Assembly (NCBI RefSeq): GCF_050947335.1
Contig: NW_027473369.1
Coordinates: forward strand, 248,001-312,000
Direction of reading: 5' to 3'
Length of the DNA stretch: 64,000 bases
DNA from: Megachile rotundata
Lineage: Eukaryota > Arthropoda > Insecta > Hymenoptera > Megachilidae
Below the pieces are notes generated by a model. It worked only from the letters and a program-made list of their open reading frames with translations. It had not been told where the DNA came from and did not search any database. Both the position numbers and the translations under genes were made by a program. Within the stretch, counting starts at the first letter, position 1; every line of letters begins with the position of its first letter. This document shows positions 15,072 to 31,430 of the stretch, one piece after another.

Positions 15072-15281
15072 ACAATCACAATCATACAATCACAATCATA
15101 CAATCACAATCATACAATCACAATCATACAATCACAATCATACAATCACAATCATACAATCACAATCATACAATCACAATCATACAATCACAATCATACA
15201 ATCACAATCATACAATCACAATCATACAATCACAATCATACAATCACAATCATACAATCACAATCATACAATCACAATCAT
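15072..15281 (+). repeat. Homogeneous run of 15 canonical units
   Basis: Fifteen uninterrupted copies of the canonical unit (210 bp) lie between a CGT/CGC cassette and an A7G-type unit (gcaagcat). The homologous place at 41,007-41,272 has 19 units, so the run differs by four units between copies that otherwise align at a constant offset. Confidence 0.88.
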
Positions 15282-15835
15282 ACAATCGCAAGCATACAAT
15301 CACAATCATACAATCTCAATCATACAATCACAATCATACAATCATAATCATACAATTACAATCATACATCACAATCATACAATCACAATCATACAATCGC
15401 AATCATACAATTACAATCTCCCAAATACAATCTCCCAAATACAATCATACAATCACAATCATACAATCACAATCATACAATCACAATCATACAATCACAA
15501 TCATACAATCACAATCATACAATCACAATCATACTTTCACAATCATACAATCACAATCATACAATCACAATCATACAATCACAATCATACAATCACAATC
15601 CGACAATCACAATCATACAATCACAATCATACAATCACAATCATACAATCACAATCATACAATCGCAAGCATAGAATCACAATCATACAATCTCAATCAT
15701 ACAATCACAATCATACAATCATAATCACACAATTACAATCATACATCACAATCATACAATCACAATCATACAATCGCAATCATACAATTACAATCTCCCA
15801 AATACAATCTCCCAAATACAATCATACAATCACAA

Positions 15836-18160
15836 TCATACAATCACAATCGCACAACCACAATCAGACAATCACACTCATACAATCACAATCATGCAAT
15901 CACAATCATGCAATCACAATCATACAATCACAATCATACAATCACAATCATACAATCACAATCATGCAATCACAAAAATACAATCATAATCATACAATCA
16001 CAATCATACAATCGCAATCATACAATCACAATCATACAATCATAATCATACAATCACAATCATACAATCATAATCATACAATTACAATCATACATCACAA
16101 TCATACAATCACAATCATACAATCGCAATCATACAATTACAATCTCCCAAACACAATCTCCCAAATACAATCCTACAATCACAATCATACAATCACAATC
16201 ATACAATTATAATCATACAATCACAATCATACAATCACAATCATACAATCACAATCATACAATCACAATCATACAATCGCAATCATATTATCACAATCAT
16301 ACAATCACAATCATACAATCACAATCATCCAATCACAATCATACATTCAAAATCATGCAATCACAATCATACAATCACAATCATGCAATCACAATCATAC
16401 AATCATAATCATACAATTACAATCATACATCACAATCATACAATCACAATCATACAATCGCAATCATACAATTACAATATCCCAAATACAAACTCCCAAA
16501 TACAATCATACAATCATAATCATACAATCACAATCATACAATCACAATCATGCAATCACAATCATAAAATCATATTCATACAATCACAATCATACAATCA
16601 CAATCGTACATTCACAATCGTACAATCACAATCGCACAACCACAATCAGACAACCATACTCATACAATCACAATCATACAATCACAATCATACAATCACA
16701 ATCATACAATCACAATCATACAATCACAATCATACAATCACAATCATACAATCACAATCATACAATCACAATCATACAATCACAATCATACAATCACAAT
16801 CATACAATCACAATCATACAATCACAATCATACAATCACAATCATACAATCACAATCATACAATCACAATCATACAATCACAATCATACAATCACAATCA
16901 TACAATCACAATCATACAATCACAATCATACAATCACAATCATACAATCACAATCATACAATCACAATCATACAATCACAATCATACAATCACAATCATA
17001 CAATAACAATCTCCCAAATACAATCTCCCAAATACAATCTCCCAAATACAATCATACAATCACAATCATACAATGACAATCATACAATCACAATCATGCA
17101 ATCACAATCATACAATCATAATCATACAATCACAATCATACAATCACAATCATACAATCACAATCATACAATCACAATCATACAATCACAATCATACATT
17201 CAAAACCATGCAATCACAATCATACAATCACAATCATGCAATCACAATCATACAATCACAATCATACATTCAAAATCATGCAATCACAATCATACAATCG
17301 CAATCATACAATTACAATCTCCCAAATACAATCTCCCAAATACAATCATACGATCACAATCATACAATCACAATCATACAATCACAATCATACAATCACA
17401 ATCATACAATCATAATCATAGGATCACAATCATACAAGTACAATCTCCCAAATACAATCGCCCAAATACAATCTCCCAAATACAATCAAACAATCACAAT
17501 CATACAATCACAATCATACAATCATAATCATACAATTACAATCATACATCACAATCATACAATCACATTCATACAATCACAATCATACTATCGCAATCAT
17601 ACAATCACAATCATACAATCACAATCATACAATCACAATCATACAATCACAATCATACAATCACAATCATACAATCACAATCATACAATCACAATCATAC
17701 AATCACAATCATACATTCAAAATCATTAAATCACAATCATACAATCACAATCATGCAATCACAATCATACAATCACAATCATACAATCACAATCATACAA
17801 TCGCAATCATACAATCACAACCATACAATCACAATCATACAATCACAATCATACAATCACAATCATACCATCGCAATCATACAATTACAATATCCCAAAT
17901 ACAAACTCCCAAATACAATCATACAATCACAATCATACAATCACAATCATACAATCACAATCATACAATCACAATCATGCAATCAAAATCATACAATCAT
18001 ATTCATACAATCACAATCATACAATCACAATCGTACATTCACAATCGTACAATCACAATCGCACAACCACAATCAGACAACCATACTCATACAATCACAA
18101 TCATACAATCACAATCATACAATCACAATCATACAATCGCAAGCATACAATCACAATCAT
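15836..18160 (+). repeat. Satellite segment duplicated at 29.2-31.4 kb
   Basis: This stretch shares rare markers with 29,191-31,430: the ataaaatcatattcat change (near 16,565 and 29,906), the ggatcac version of the ACAAGT cassette (near 17,421 and 30,720) and the cattaaatc unit (17,724 and 31,009). The offset falls from 13,355 to 13,341, 13,299 and 13,285, all in multiples of 14. It contains the longest pure-unit run of the window (16,664-16,999). No gene is present. Confidence 0.75.
16664..16999 (+). repeat. Pure-unit slot expanded to 24 units
   Basis: Exactly 24 canonical units (336 bp) without a single change lie between the CGT/CGC cassette and ACAATAACAATCTC. The surrounding 16,650-17,074 is 425 bases with no G on the + strand. 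Homologous slots hold 4 to 21 units. Perfect uniformity against frequent variation elsewhere suggests recent local expansion. Confidence 0.93.
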
Positions 18161-21030
18161 ACAATCTCAATCAGACAATCACAATCATACAATCACAATC
18201 ATACAATCACAATCATACAATCACAATCATACAATCACAATCATACAATCACAATCATACAATCGCAAGCATACAATCACAATCATACAATCTCAATCAT
18301 ACAATCACAATCATACAATCATAATCATACAATTACAATCATACATCACAATCATACAATCACAATCATACAATCGCAATCATACAATTACAATCTCCCA
18401 AATACAATCTCCCAAATACAATCATTCAATCACAATCATACAATCACAATCATACAATCACAATCATACAATCACAATCATACTTTCACAATCATACAAT
18501 CACAATCATACAATCACAATCATACAATCACAATCATACAATCACAATCAGACAATCACAATCATACAATCACAATCATACAATCACAATCATACAATCA
18601 CAATCATACAATCGCAAGCATACAATCACAATCATACAATCTCAATCATACAATCACAATCATACAATCATAATCATACAATTACAATGATACATCACAA
18701 TCATACAATCACAATCATACAATCGCAATCATACAATTACAATCTCCCAAATACAATCTCCCAAATACAATCATACAATCACAATCATACAATCACAATC
18801 ATACAATCACAATCATACAATCACAATCATACTTTCACAATCATACAATCACAATCATACAATCACAATCATACAATCACAATCATACAATCACAATCAG
18901 ACAATCACAATCATACAATCACAATCATACAATCACAATCATACAATCACAATCATACAATCGCAAGCATACAATCACAATCATACAATCTCAATCATAC
19001 AATCACAATCATACAATCATAATCATACAATTACAATCATACATCACAATCATACAATCACAATCATACAATCGCAATCATACACTTACAATCTCCCAAA
19101 TACAATCTCCCAAATACAATCATACAATCACAATCATACAATCACAATCATACAATCGCAAGCATACAATCACAGTCATACAATCTCAATCATACAATCA
19201 CAATCATACAATCATAATCATACAATTACAATCATACATCACAATCATACAATCACATTCATACAATCACAATCATACTATCGCAATCATACAATCACAA
19301 TCATACAATCGCAATCATACAATTACAATATCCCAAATACAATCTCCCAAATAAAATCATACAATCACAATCATGCAATCACAATCATGCAATCATATTC
19401 ATACAATCACAATCATACAATCACAATCGTACATTCACAATCGTACAATCACAATCGCACAACCACAATCAGACAATCACACTCATACAATCACAATCAT
19501 GCAATCACAATCATACAATCACAATCATACAATCACAATCATACAATCACAATCATGCAATCACAAAAATACAATCATAATCATACAATCACAATCATAC
19601 AATCGCAATCATACAATCACAATCATACAATCACAATCATACAATCACAATCATACAGTCACAATCATACAATCACAATCAGACAATCACAATCATACAA
19701 TCACAATCATACAAACACAATCATACAATCACAATCATACAATCGCAAGCATACAATCACAATCATACAATCTCAATCATACAATCACAATCATACAATC
19801 ATAATCATACAATTACAATCATACGTCACAATCATACAATCACAATCATACAATCGCAATCATACACTTACAATCTCCCAAATACAATCTCCCAAATACA
19901 ATCATACAATCACAATCATACAATCACAATCATACAATCGCAAGCATACAATCACAGTCATACAATCTCAATCATACAATCACAATCATACAATCATAAT
20001 CATACAATTACAATCATACATCACAATCATACAATCACATTCATACAATCACAATCATACTATCGCAATCATACAATCACAATCATACAATCGCAATCAT
20101 ACAATTACAATATCCCAAATACAATCTCCCAAATACAATCATACAATCACAATCATGCAATCACAATCATACAATCATATTCATACAATCACAATCATAC
20201 AATCACAATCGTACATTCACAATCGTACAATCACAATCGCACAACCACAATCAGACAATCACACTCATACAATCACAATCATGCAATCACAATCATACAA
20301 CCACAATCATACAATCACAATCATACAATCACAATCATGCAATCACAAAAATACAATCATAATCATACAATCACAATCATACAATCGCAATCATACAATC
20401 ACAATCATACAATCATAATCATACAATCACAATCATACAATCATAATCATACAATTACAATCATACATCACAATCATACAATCACAATCATACAATCGCA
20501 ATCATACAATTACAATCTCCCAAATACAATCTCCCAAATACAATCATACAATCACAATCATACAATTATAATCATACAATCACAATCATACAATCACAAT
20601 CATACAATCACAATCATACAATCGCAATCATACTATCACAATCATACAATCACAATCATACAATCACAATCATCCAATCGCAATCATGCAATCACAATCA
20701 TACATTCAAAATCATGCAATCACAAACATACAATCACAATCATGCAATCACAATCATACAATCATAATCATACAATCACAATCATACAATCACAATCGTA
20801 CAATCACAATCGTACAATCACAATCGCACAACCACAATCAGACAATCACAATCATACAATCACAATCATACAATCACAATCATACAATCACAATCATACA
20901 ATCACAATCATACAATCACAATCATGCAATCACAATCATACATTCAAAATCATGCAATCACAATCATACAATCACAATCATGCAATCACAATCATACAAT
21001 CATAATCATACAATTACAATCATACATCAC
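18161..21030 (+). repeat. Second copy of the 8.2-11.0 kb stretch
   Basis: From about 18,180 the sequence follows 8,160 onward at an offset of 10,019, shown by matching cattca, ctttcac, slip and AAAAAT landmarks; after one lost unit near 20,560 the offset is 10,005. Differences include acaaacac near 19,711 where the other copy has acaatcac. The right part, from about 19,640, is also the first member of a tandem pair continued at 24,570. No gene is present. Confidence 0.72.
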
Positions 21031-24000
21031 AATCATACAATCACAATCATACAATCGCAATCATACAATTACAATATCCCAAATACAAACTCCCAAATAC
21101 AATCATACAATCACAATCATACAATCACAATCATACAATCACAATCATGCAATCACATTCATACAATCATATTCATACAATCACAATCATACAATCACAA
21201 TCGTACATTCACAATCGTACAATCACAATCGCACAACCACAATCAGACAACCATACTCATACAATCACAATCATACAATCACAATCATACAATCACAATC
21301 ATACAATCACAATCATACAATCACAATCATACAATCACAGTCATACAATCACAATCATACAATCACAATCATACAATAACAATCTCCCAAATACAATCTC
21401 CCAAATACAATCTCCCAAATACAATCTCCCAAATACAATCATACAATCACAATCATACAATCACAATCATACAATCACAATCATGCAATCACAATCATAC
21501 ATTCAAAATCATGCAATCACAATCATACAATCACAATCATGCAATCACAATCATACAATCACAATCATACATTCAAAATCATGCAATCACAATCATACAA
21601 TCGCAATCATACAATTACAATCTCCCAAATACAATCTCCCAAATACAATCATACGATCACAATCATACAATCACAATCATACAATCACAATCATACAATC
21701 ACAATCATACAATCATAATCATAGAATCACAATCATACAAGTACAATCTCCCAAATACAATCGCCCAAATACAATCTCCCAAATACAATCAAACAATCAC
21801 AATCATACAATCACAATCATACAATCATAATCATACAATTACAATCATACATCACAATCATACAATCACATTCATACAATCACAATCGTACTATCGCAAT
21901 CATACAATCACAATCATACAATCACAATCATACAATCACAATCATACAATCACAATCATACAATCACAATCATACAATCAAAATCATGCAATCACAATCA
22001 TACAATCACAATCATGCAATCACAATCATACAATCACAATCATACAATCACAATCATACAATCGCAATCATACAATCACAACCATACAATCACAATCATA
22101 CAATCACAACAATACAATCACAATCATACCATCGCAATCATACAATTACAATTTCCCAAATACAAACTCCCAAATACAATCATACAATCACAATCATACA
22201 ATCACAATCATACAATCACAATCATGCAATCACAATCATACAATCATATTCATACAATCACAATCATACAATCACAATCGTACATTCACAATCGTACAAT
22301 CACAATCATACAATCACAATCATACAATCACAATCATACAATCATAATCATACAATTACAATCATACATCACAATCATACAATCACATTCATACAATCAC
22401 AATCATACTATCGCAATCATACAATCACAATCATACAATCGCAATCATACAATTACAATATCCCAAATACAATCCCCCAAATACAATCATACAATCACAA
22501 TCATGCAATCACAATCATACAATCATATTCATACGATCACAATCATACAATCACAATCATACAATCACAATCATACAATCACAATCATACAATCATAATC
22601 ATAGAATCACAATCATACAAGTACAATCTCCCAAATACAATCGCCCAAATACAATCTCCCAAATACAATCAAACAATCACAATCATACAATCACAATCAT
22701 ACAATCATAGTCATACAATTACAATCATACATCACAATCATACAATCACATTCATACAATCACAATCGTACTATCGCAATCATACAATCACAATCATACA
22801 ATCACAATCATACTTTCACAATCATACAATCACAATCATACAATCACAATCATACAATCACAATCATACAATCATAATCATACAATTACAATCATACATC
22901 ACAATCATACAATCACATTCATACAATCACAATCATACTATCGCAATCATACAATCACAATCATACAATCGCAATCATACAATTACAATATCCCAAATAC
23001 AATCCCCCAAATACAATCATACAATCACAATCATGCAATCACAATCATACAATCATATTCATACAATCACAATCATACAATCACAATCGTACACTCACAA
23101 TCGTACAATCAGAATCGCACAACCACAATCAGACAATCACACTCATACAATCACAATCATGCAATCACAATCATACAATCACAATCATACAATCACAATC
23201 ATACAATCACAATCATGCAATCACAAAAATACAATCATAATCATACAATCACAATCATACAATCGCAATCATACAATCACAAGCATACAATCATAATCAT
23301 ACAATCACAATCATACAATCATAATCATACAATCGCAATCATACAATTACAATCTCCCAAATACAATCTCCCAAATACAATCATACAGTCACAATCATAC
23401 AATCACAATCATACAATCATAATCATACAATCACGATCATACAATCACAATCGTACAATCACAATCGTACAATCACAATCGCACAACCACAATCAGACAA
23501 TCACAATCATACAATCACAATCATTCAATCACAATCATACAATCACAATCATACAATCACAATCATACAATCACAATCATACAATCACAATCATGCAATC
23601 ACAATCATACAATCATATTCATACAATCACAATCATACAATCACAATCGTACATTCACAATCGTACAATCACAATCGCACAACCACAATCAGACAACCAT
23701 ACTCATACAATCACAATCATACAATCACAATCATACAATCACAATCATACAATCACAATCATACAATCGCAATCATACTATCACAATCATACAATCACAA
23801 TCATACAATCACAATCATCCAATCACAATCATGCAATCACAATCACACAATCATAATCATACAATTACAATCATACATCACAATCATACAATCACAATCA
23901 TACAATCGCAATCATACAATTACAATCTCCCAAATACAATCTCCCAAATACAATCATACAGTCACAATCATACAATCACAATCATACAATCACAATCATA

Positions 24001-25975
24001 CATTCAAAATCATGCAATCACAATCATACATCACAATCATACAATCACAATCATACAATCGCAATCATACAATTACAATCTCCCAAATACAATCTCCCAA
24101 ATACAATCATTCAATCACAATCATACAATCACAATCATACAATCACAATCATACAATCACAATCATACAATCACAATCATACTTTCACAATCATACAATC
24201 ACAATCATACAATCACAATCATACAATCACAATCATACAATCACAATCAGACAATCACAATCATACAATCACAATCATACAATCACAATCATACAATCAC
24301 AATCATACAATCGCAAGCATACAATCACAATCATACAATCTCAATCATACAATCACAATCATACAATCATAATCATACAATTACAATCATACATCACAAT
24401 CATACAATCACAATCACACAATCGCAATCATACAACTACAATCTCCCAAATACAATCTCCCAAATACAATCATACAATCACAATCATACAATCACAATCA
24501 TACAATCACAATCATACAATCACAATCATACAATCACAATCATACTTTCACAATCATACAATCACAATCATACAATCACAATCATACAATCACAATCATA
24601 CAATCACAATCAGACAATCACAATCATACAATCACAATCATACAATCACAATCATACAATCACAATCATACAATCGCAAGCATACAATCACAATCATACA
24701 ATCTCAATCATACAATCACAATCATACAATCATAATCATACAATTACAATCATACATCACAATCATACAATCACAATCATACAATCGCAATCATACACTT
24801 ACAATCTCCCAAATACAATCTCCCAAATACAATCATACAATCACAATCATACAATCACAATCATACAATCGCAAGCATACAATCACAGTCATACAATCTC
24901 AATCATACAATCACAATCATACAATCATAATCATACAATTACAATCATACATCACAATCATACAATCACATTCATACAATCACAATCATACTATCGCAAT
25001 CATACAATCACAATCATACAATCGCAATCATACAATTACAATATCTCAAATACAATCTCCCAAATACAATCATACAATCACAATCATGCAATCACAATCA
25101 TACAATCATATTCATACAATCACAATCATACAATCACAATCGTACATTCACAATCGTACAATCACAATCGCACAACCACAATCAGACAATCACACTCATA
25201 CAATCACAATCATGCAATCACAATCATACAACCACAATCATACAATCACAATCATACAATCACAATCATGCAATCACAAAAATACAATCATAATCATACA
25301 ATCACAATCATACAATCGCAATCATACAATCACAATCATACAATCATAATCATACAATCACAATCATACAATCATAATCATACAATTACAATCATACATC
25401 ACAATCATACAATCACAATCATACAATCGCAATCATACAATTACAATCTCCCAAATACAATCTCCCAAATACAATCATACAATCACAATCATACAATCAC
25501 AATCATACAATTATAATCATACAATCACAATCATACAATCACAATCATACAATCACAATCATACAATCGCAATCATACTATCACAATCATACAATCACAA
25601 TCATACAATCACAATCATCCAATCACAATCATGCAATCACAATCATACATTCAAAATCATGCAATCACAAACATACAATCACAATCATGCAATCACAATC
25701 ATACAATCATAATCATACAATCACAATCATACAATCACAATCGTACAATCACAATCGTACAATCACAATCGCACAACCACAATCAGACAATCACAATCAT
25801 ACAATCACAATCATACAATCACAATCATACAATCACAATCATACAATCACAATCATACAATCACAATCATGCAATCACAATCATACATTCAAAATCATGC
25901 AATCACAATCATACAATCACAATCATGCAATCACAATCATACAATCATAATCATACAATTACAATCATACATCAC
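21031..25975 (+). repeat. Higher-order copy D of the satellite
   Basis: It matches copy C at offsets of about 10.0 kb up to about 24,020. At 24,027 a slip unit directly follows the A4T+C8A/A1G pair, a junction also present at about 28,720 but not in copy C. From 19,640 to 24,470 it is repeated downstream at offsets of 4,931, 4,945, 4,777 and 4,693, so D and E behave as adjacent copies of a unit of about 4.7-4.9 kb. No gene is present. Confidence 0.72.
21261..21372 (+). repeat. Pure-unit slot, 8 units
   Basis: The slot measures 112 bp, eight units, with A10G in the sixth unit, identical in layout to the copies at 231 and 4,787. Confidence 0.88.
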
Positions 25976-28900
25976 AATCATACAATCACAATCATACAAT
26001 CGCAATCATACAACTACAATATCCCAAATACAAACTCCCAAATACAATCATACAATCACAATCATACAATCACAATCATACAATCACAATCATGCAATCA
26101 CATTCATACAATCATATTCATACAATCACAATCATACAATCACAATCGTACATTCACAATCGTACAATCACAATCGCACAACCACAATCAGACAACCATA
26201 CTCATACAATCACAATCATACAATCACAATCATACAATCACAATCATACAATCACAATCATACAATCACAATCATACAATCACAGTCATACAATCACAAT
26301 CATACAATCACAATCATACAATAACAATCTCCCAAATACAATCTCCCAAATACAATCTCCCAAATACAATCTCCCAAATACAATCATACAATCACAATCA
26401 TACAATCACAATCATACAATCACAATCATGCAATCACAATCATACATTCAAAATCATGCAATCACAATCATACAATCACAATCATGCAATCACAATCATA
26501 CAATCACAATCATACATTCAAAATCATGCAATCACAATCATACAATCGCAATCATACAATTACAATCTCCCAAATACAATCTCCCAAATACAATCATACA
26601 ATCATAATCATACAATTACAATCATACATCACAATCATACAATCACATTCATACAATCACAATCGTACTATCGCAATCATACAATCACAATCATACAATC
26701 ACAATCATACAATCACAATCATACAATCACAATCATACAATCACAATCATACAATCAAAATCATGCAATCACAATCATACAATCACAATCATGCAATCAC
26801 AATCATACAATCACAATCATACAATCACAATCATACAATCGCAATCATACAATCACAACCATACAATCACAATCATACAATCACAACAATACAATCACAA
26901 TCATACCATCGCAATCATACAATTACAATATCCCAAATACAAACTCCCAAATACAATCATACAATCACAATCATACAATCACAATCATACAATCACAATC
27001 ATGCAATCACAATCATACAATCATATTCATACAATCATAATCATACAATTACAATCATACATCACAATCATACAATCACATTCATACAATCACAATCATA
27101 CTATCGCAATCATACAATCACAATCATACAATCGCAATCATACAATTACAATATCCCAAATACAATCCCCCAAATACAATCATACAATCACAATCATGCA
27201 ATCACAATCATACAATCATATTCATACGATCACAATCATACAATCACAATCATACAATCACAATCATACAATCACAATCATACAATCATAATCATAGAAT
27301 CACAATCATACAAGTACAATCTCCCAAATACAATCGCCCAAATACAATCTCCCAAATACAATCAAACAATCACAATCATACAATCACAATCATACAATCA
27401 TAATCATACAATTACAATCATACATCACAATCATACAATCACATTCATACAATCACAATCGTACTATCGCAATCATACAATCACAATCATACAATCACAA
27501 TCATACATTCACAATCATACAATCACAATCATACAATCACAATCATACAATCACAATCATACAATCATAATCATACAATTACAATCATACATCACAATCA
27601 TACAATCACATTCATACAATCACAATCATACTATCGCAATCATACAATCACAATCATACAATCGCAATCATACAATTACAATATCCCAAATACAATCCCC
27701 CAAATACAATCATACAATCACAATCATGCAATCACAATCATACAATCATATTCATACAATCACAATCATACAATCACAATCGTACACTCACAATCGTACA
27801 ATCAGAATCGCACAACCACAATCAGACAATCACACTCATACAATCACAATCATGCAATCACAATCATACAATCACAATCATACAATCACAATCATACAAT
27901 CACAATCATGCAATCACAAAAATACAATCATAATCATACAATCACAATCATACAATCGCAATCATACAATCACAAGCATACAATCATAATCATACAATCA
28001 CAATCATACAATCATAATCATACAATCGCAATCATACAATTACAATCTCCCAAATACAATCTCCCAAATACAATCATACAGTCACAATCATGCAATCACA
28101 ATCATACAATCATAATCATACAATCACGATCATACAATCACAATCGTACAATCACAATCGTACAATCACAATCGCACAACCACAATCAGACAATCACAAT
28201 CATACAATCACAATCATTCAATCACAATCATACAATCACAATCATACAATCACAATCATACAATCACAATCATACAATCACAATCATGCAATCACAATCA
28301 TACAATCATATTCATACAATCACAATCATACAATCACAATCGTACATTCACAATCGTACAATCACAATCGCACAACCACAATCAGACAACCATACTCATA
28401 CAATCACAATCATACAATCACAATCATACAATCACAATCATACAATCACAATCATACAATCGCAATCATACTATCACAATCATACAATCACAATCATACA
28501 ATCACAATCATCCAATCACAATCATGCAATCACAATCACACAATCATAATCATACAATTACAATCATACATCACAATCATACAATCACAATCATACAATC
28601 GCAATCATACAATTACAATCTCCCAAATACAATCTCCCAAATACAATCATACAGTCACAATCATACAATCACAATCATACAATCACAATCATACATTCAA
28701 AATCATGCAATCACAATCATACATCACAATCATACAATCACAATCATACAATCGCAATCATACAATTACAATCTCCCAAATACAATCTCCCAAATACAAT
28801 CATTCAATCACAATCATACAATCACAATCATACAATCACAATCATACAATCACAATCATACAATCACAATCATACTTTCACAATCATACAATCACAATCA

Positions 28901-29190
28901 TACAATCACAATCATACAATCACAATCATACAATCACAATCAGACAATCACAATCATACAATCACAATCATACAATCACAATCATACAATCACAATCATA
29001 CAATCGCAAGCATACAATCACAATCATACAATCTCAATCATACAATCACAATCATACAATCATAATCATACAATTACAATCATACATCACAATCATACAA
29101 TCACAATCACACAATCGCAATCATACAACTACAATCTCCCAAATACAATCTCCCAAATACAATCATACAATCACAATCATACAATCACAA
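25976..29190 (+). repeat. Higher-order copy E, shortened relative to D
   Basis: The landmarks of copy D recur at 4,945, then 4,777, then 4,693. The first drop of 168 bp (12 units) coincides with loss of an ACAAGT cassette: after CCAAAT units near 26,580 the sequence goes straight to the slip cassette, whereas D has the cattacga and ACAAGT stretch from about 21,650. The second drop is 84 bp (six units). The match to D ends near 29,165. No gene is present. Confidence 0.72.
26206..26317 (+). repeat. Pure-unit slot, 8 units
   Basis: The slot measures 112 bp, eight units, including one A10G unit, between the CGT/CGC cassette and ACAATAACAATCTC. Confidence 0.88.
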
Positions 29191-31430
29191 TCATACAATC
29201 ACAATCGCACAACCACAATCAGACAATCACACTCATACAATCACAATCATGCAATCACAATCATGCAATCACAATCATACAATCACAATCATACAATCAC
29301 AATCATACAATCACAATCATGCAATCACAAAAATACAATCATAATCATACAATCACAATCATACAATCGCAATCATACAATCACAATCATACAATCATAA
29401 TCATACAATCACAATCATACAATCATAATCATACAATTACAATCATACATCACAATCATACAATCACAATCATACAATCGCAATCATACAATTACAATCT
29501 CCCAAACACAATCTCCCAAATACAATCCTACAATCACAATCATACAATCACAATCATACAATTATAATCATACAATCACAATCATACAATCACAATCATA
29601 CAATCACAATCATACAATCGCAATCATATTATCACAATCATACAATCACAATCATACAATCACAATCATCCAATCACAATCATACATTCAAAATCATGCA
29701 ATCACAATCATACAATCACAATCATGCAATCACAATCATACAATCATAATCATACAATTACAATCATACATCACAATCATACAATCACAATCATACAATC
29801 GCAATCATACAATTACAATATCCCAAATACAAACTCCCAAATACAATCATACAATCATAATCATACAATCACAATCATACAATCACAATCATGCAATCGC
29901 AATCATAAAATCATATTCATACAATCACAATCATACAATCACAATCGTACATTCACAATCGTACAATCACAATCGCACAACCACAATCAGACAACCATAC
30001 TCATACAATCACAATCATACAATCACAATCATACAATCACAATCATACAATCACAATCATACAATCACAATCATACAATCACAATCATACAATCACAATC
30101 ATACAATCACAATCATACAATCACAATCATACAATCACAATCATACAATCACAATCATACAATCACAATCATACAATCACAATCATACAATCACAATCAT
30201 ACAATCACAATCATACAATCACAATCATACAATCACAATCATACAATCACAATCATACAATCACAATCATACAATCACAATCATACAATCACAATCATAC
30301 AATAACAATCTCCCAAATACAATCTCCCAAATACAATCTCCCAAATACAATCATACAATCACAATCATACAATCACAATCATACAATCACAATCATGCAA
30401 TCACAATCATACAATCATAATCATACAATCACAATCATACAATCACAATCATACAATCACAATCATACAATCACAATCATACAATCACAATCATACATTC
30501 AAAACCATGCAATCACAATCATACAATCACAATCATGCAATCACAATCATACAATCACAATCATACATTCAAAATCATGCAATCACAATCATACAATCGC
30601 AATCATACAATTACAATCTCCCAAATACAATCTCCCAAATACAATCATACGATCACAATCATACAATCACAATCATACAATCACAATCATACAATCACAA
30701 TCATACAATCATAATCATAGGATCACAATCATACAAGTACAATCTCCCAAATACAATCGCCCAAATACAATCTCCCAAATACAATCAAACAATCACAATC
30801 ATACAATCACAATCATACAATCATAATCATACAATTACAATCATACATCACAATCATACAATCACATTCATACAATCACAATCATACTATCGCAATCATA
30901 CAATCACAATCATACAATCACAATCATACAATCACAATCATACAATCACAATCATACAATCACAATCATACAATCACAATCATACAATCACAATCATACA
31001 TTCAAAATCATTAAATCACAATCATACAATCACAATCATGCAATCACAATCATACAATCACAATCATACAATCACAATCATACAATCGCAATCATACAAT
31101 CACAACCATACAATCACAATCATACAATCACAATCATACAATCACAATCATACCATCGCAATCATACAATTACAATATCCCAAATACAAACTCCCAAATA
31201 CAATCATACAATCACAATCATACAATCACAATCATACAATCACAATCATACAATCACAATCATGCAATCAAAATCATACAATCATATTCATACAATCACA
31301 ATCATACAATCACAATCGTACATTCACAATCGTACAATCACAATCGCACAACCACAATCAGACAACCATACTCATACAATCACAATCATACAATCACAAT
31401 CATACAATCACAATCATACAATCACAATCA
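29191..31430 (+). repeat. Copy of the 15.8-18.1 kb segment
   Basis: At about 29,190 the sequence switches from copy-E type to a stretch matching 15,836 onward, with the same private markers (ataaaatcat, ggatcac, cattaaatc) at offsets of 13,355 to 13,285. The pure-unit slot is three units shorter here (21 against 24). The right half is also repeated at 33.1 kb with an offset of 2,796 falling to 2,768. No gene is present. Confidence 0.74.
30005..30298 (+). repeat. Pure-unit slot expanded to 21 units
   Basis: Exactly 21 canonical units (294 bp) without change lie between the CGT/CGC cassette and ACAATAACAATCTC. Confidence 0.93.

Larger units (their letters stand above)
11025..15835 (+). repeat. 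Higher-order copy C of the satellite
   Basis: It matches copy B at offsets of 6,469 to 6,692 and the block at 21.0-24.0 kb at offsets of 10,005 and 9,991. From about 14,030 it departs from the 24-kb copy, which jumps directly to a slip unit. The stretch 13,840-15,071 recurs at 39,775-41,006 with a constant offset of 25,935, including the uncommon tcttacattc change (about 14,649 and 40,584). No gene is present. Confidence 0.72.
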
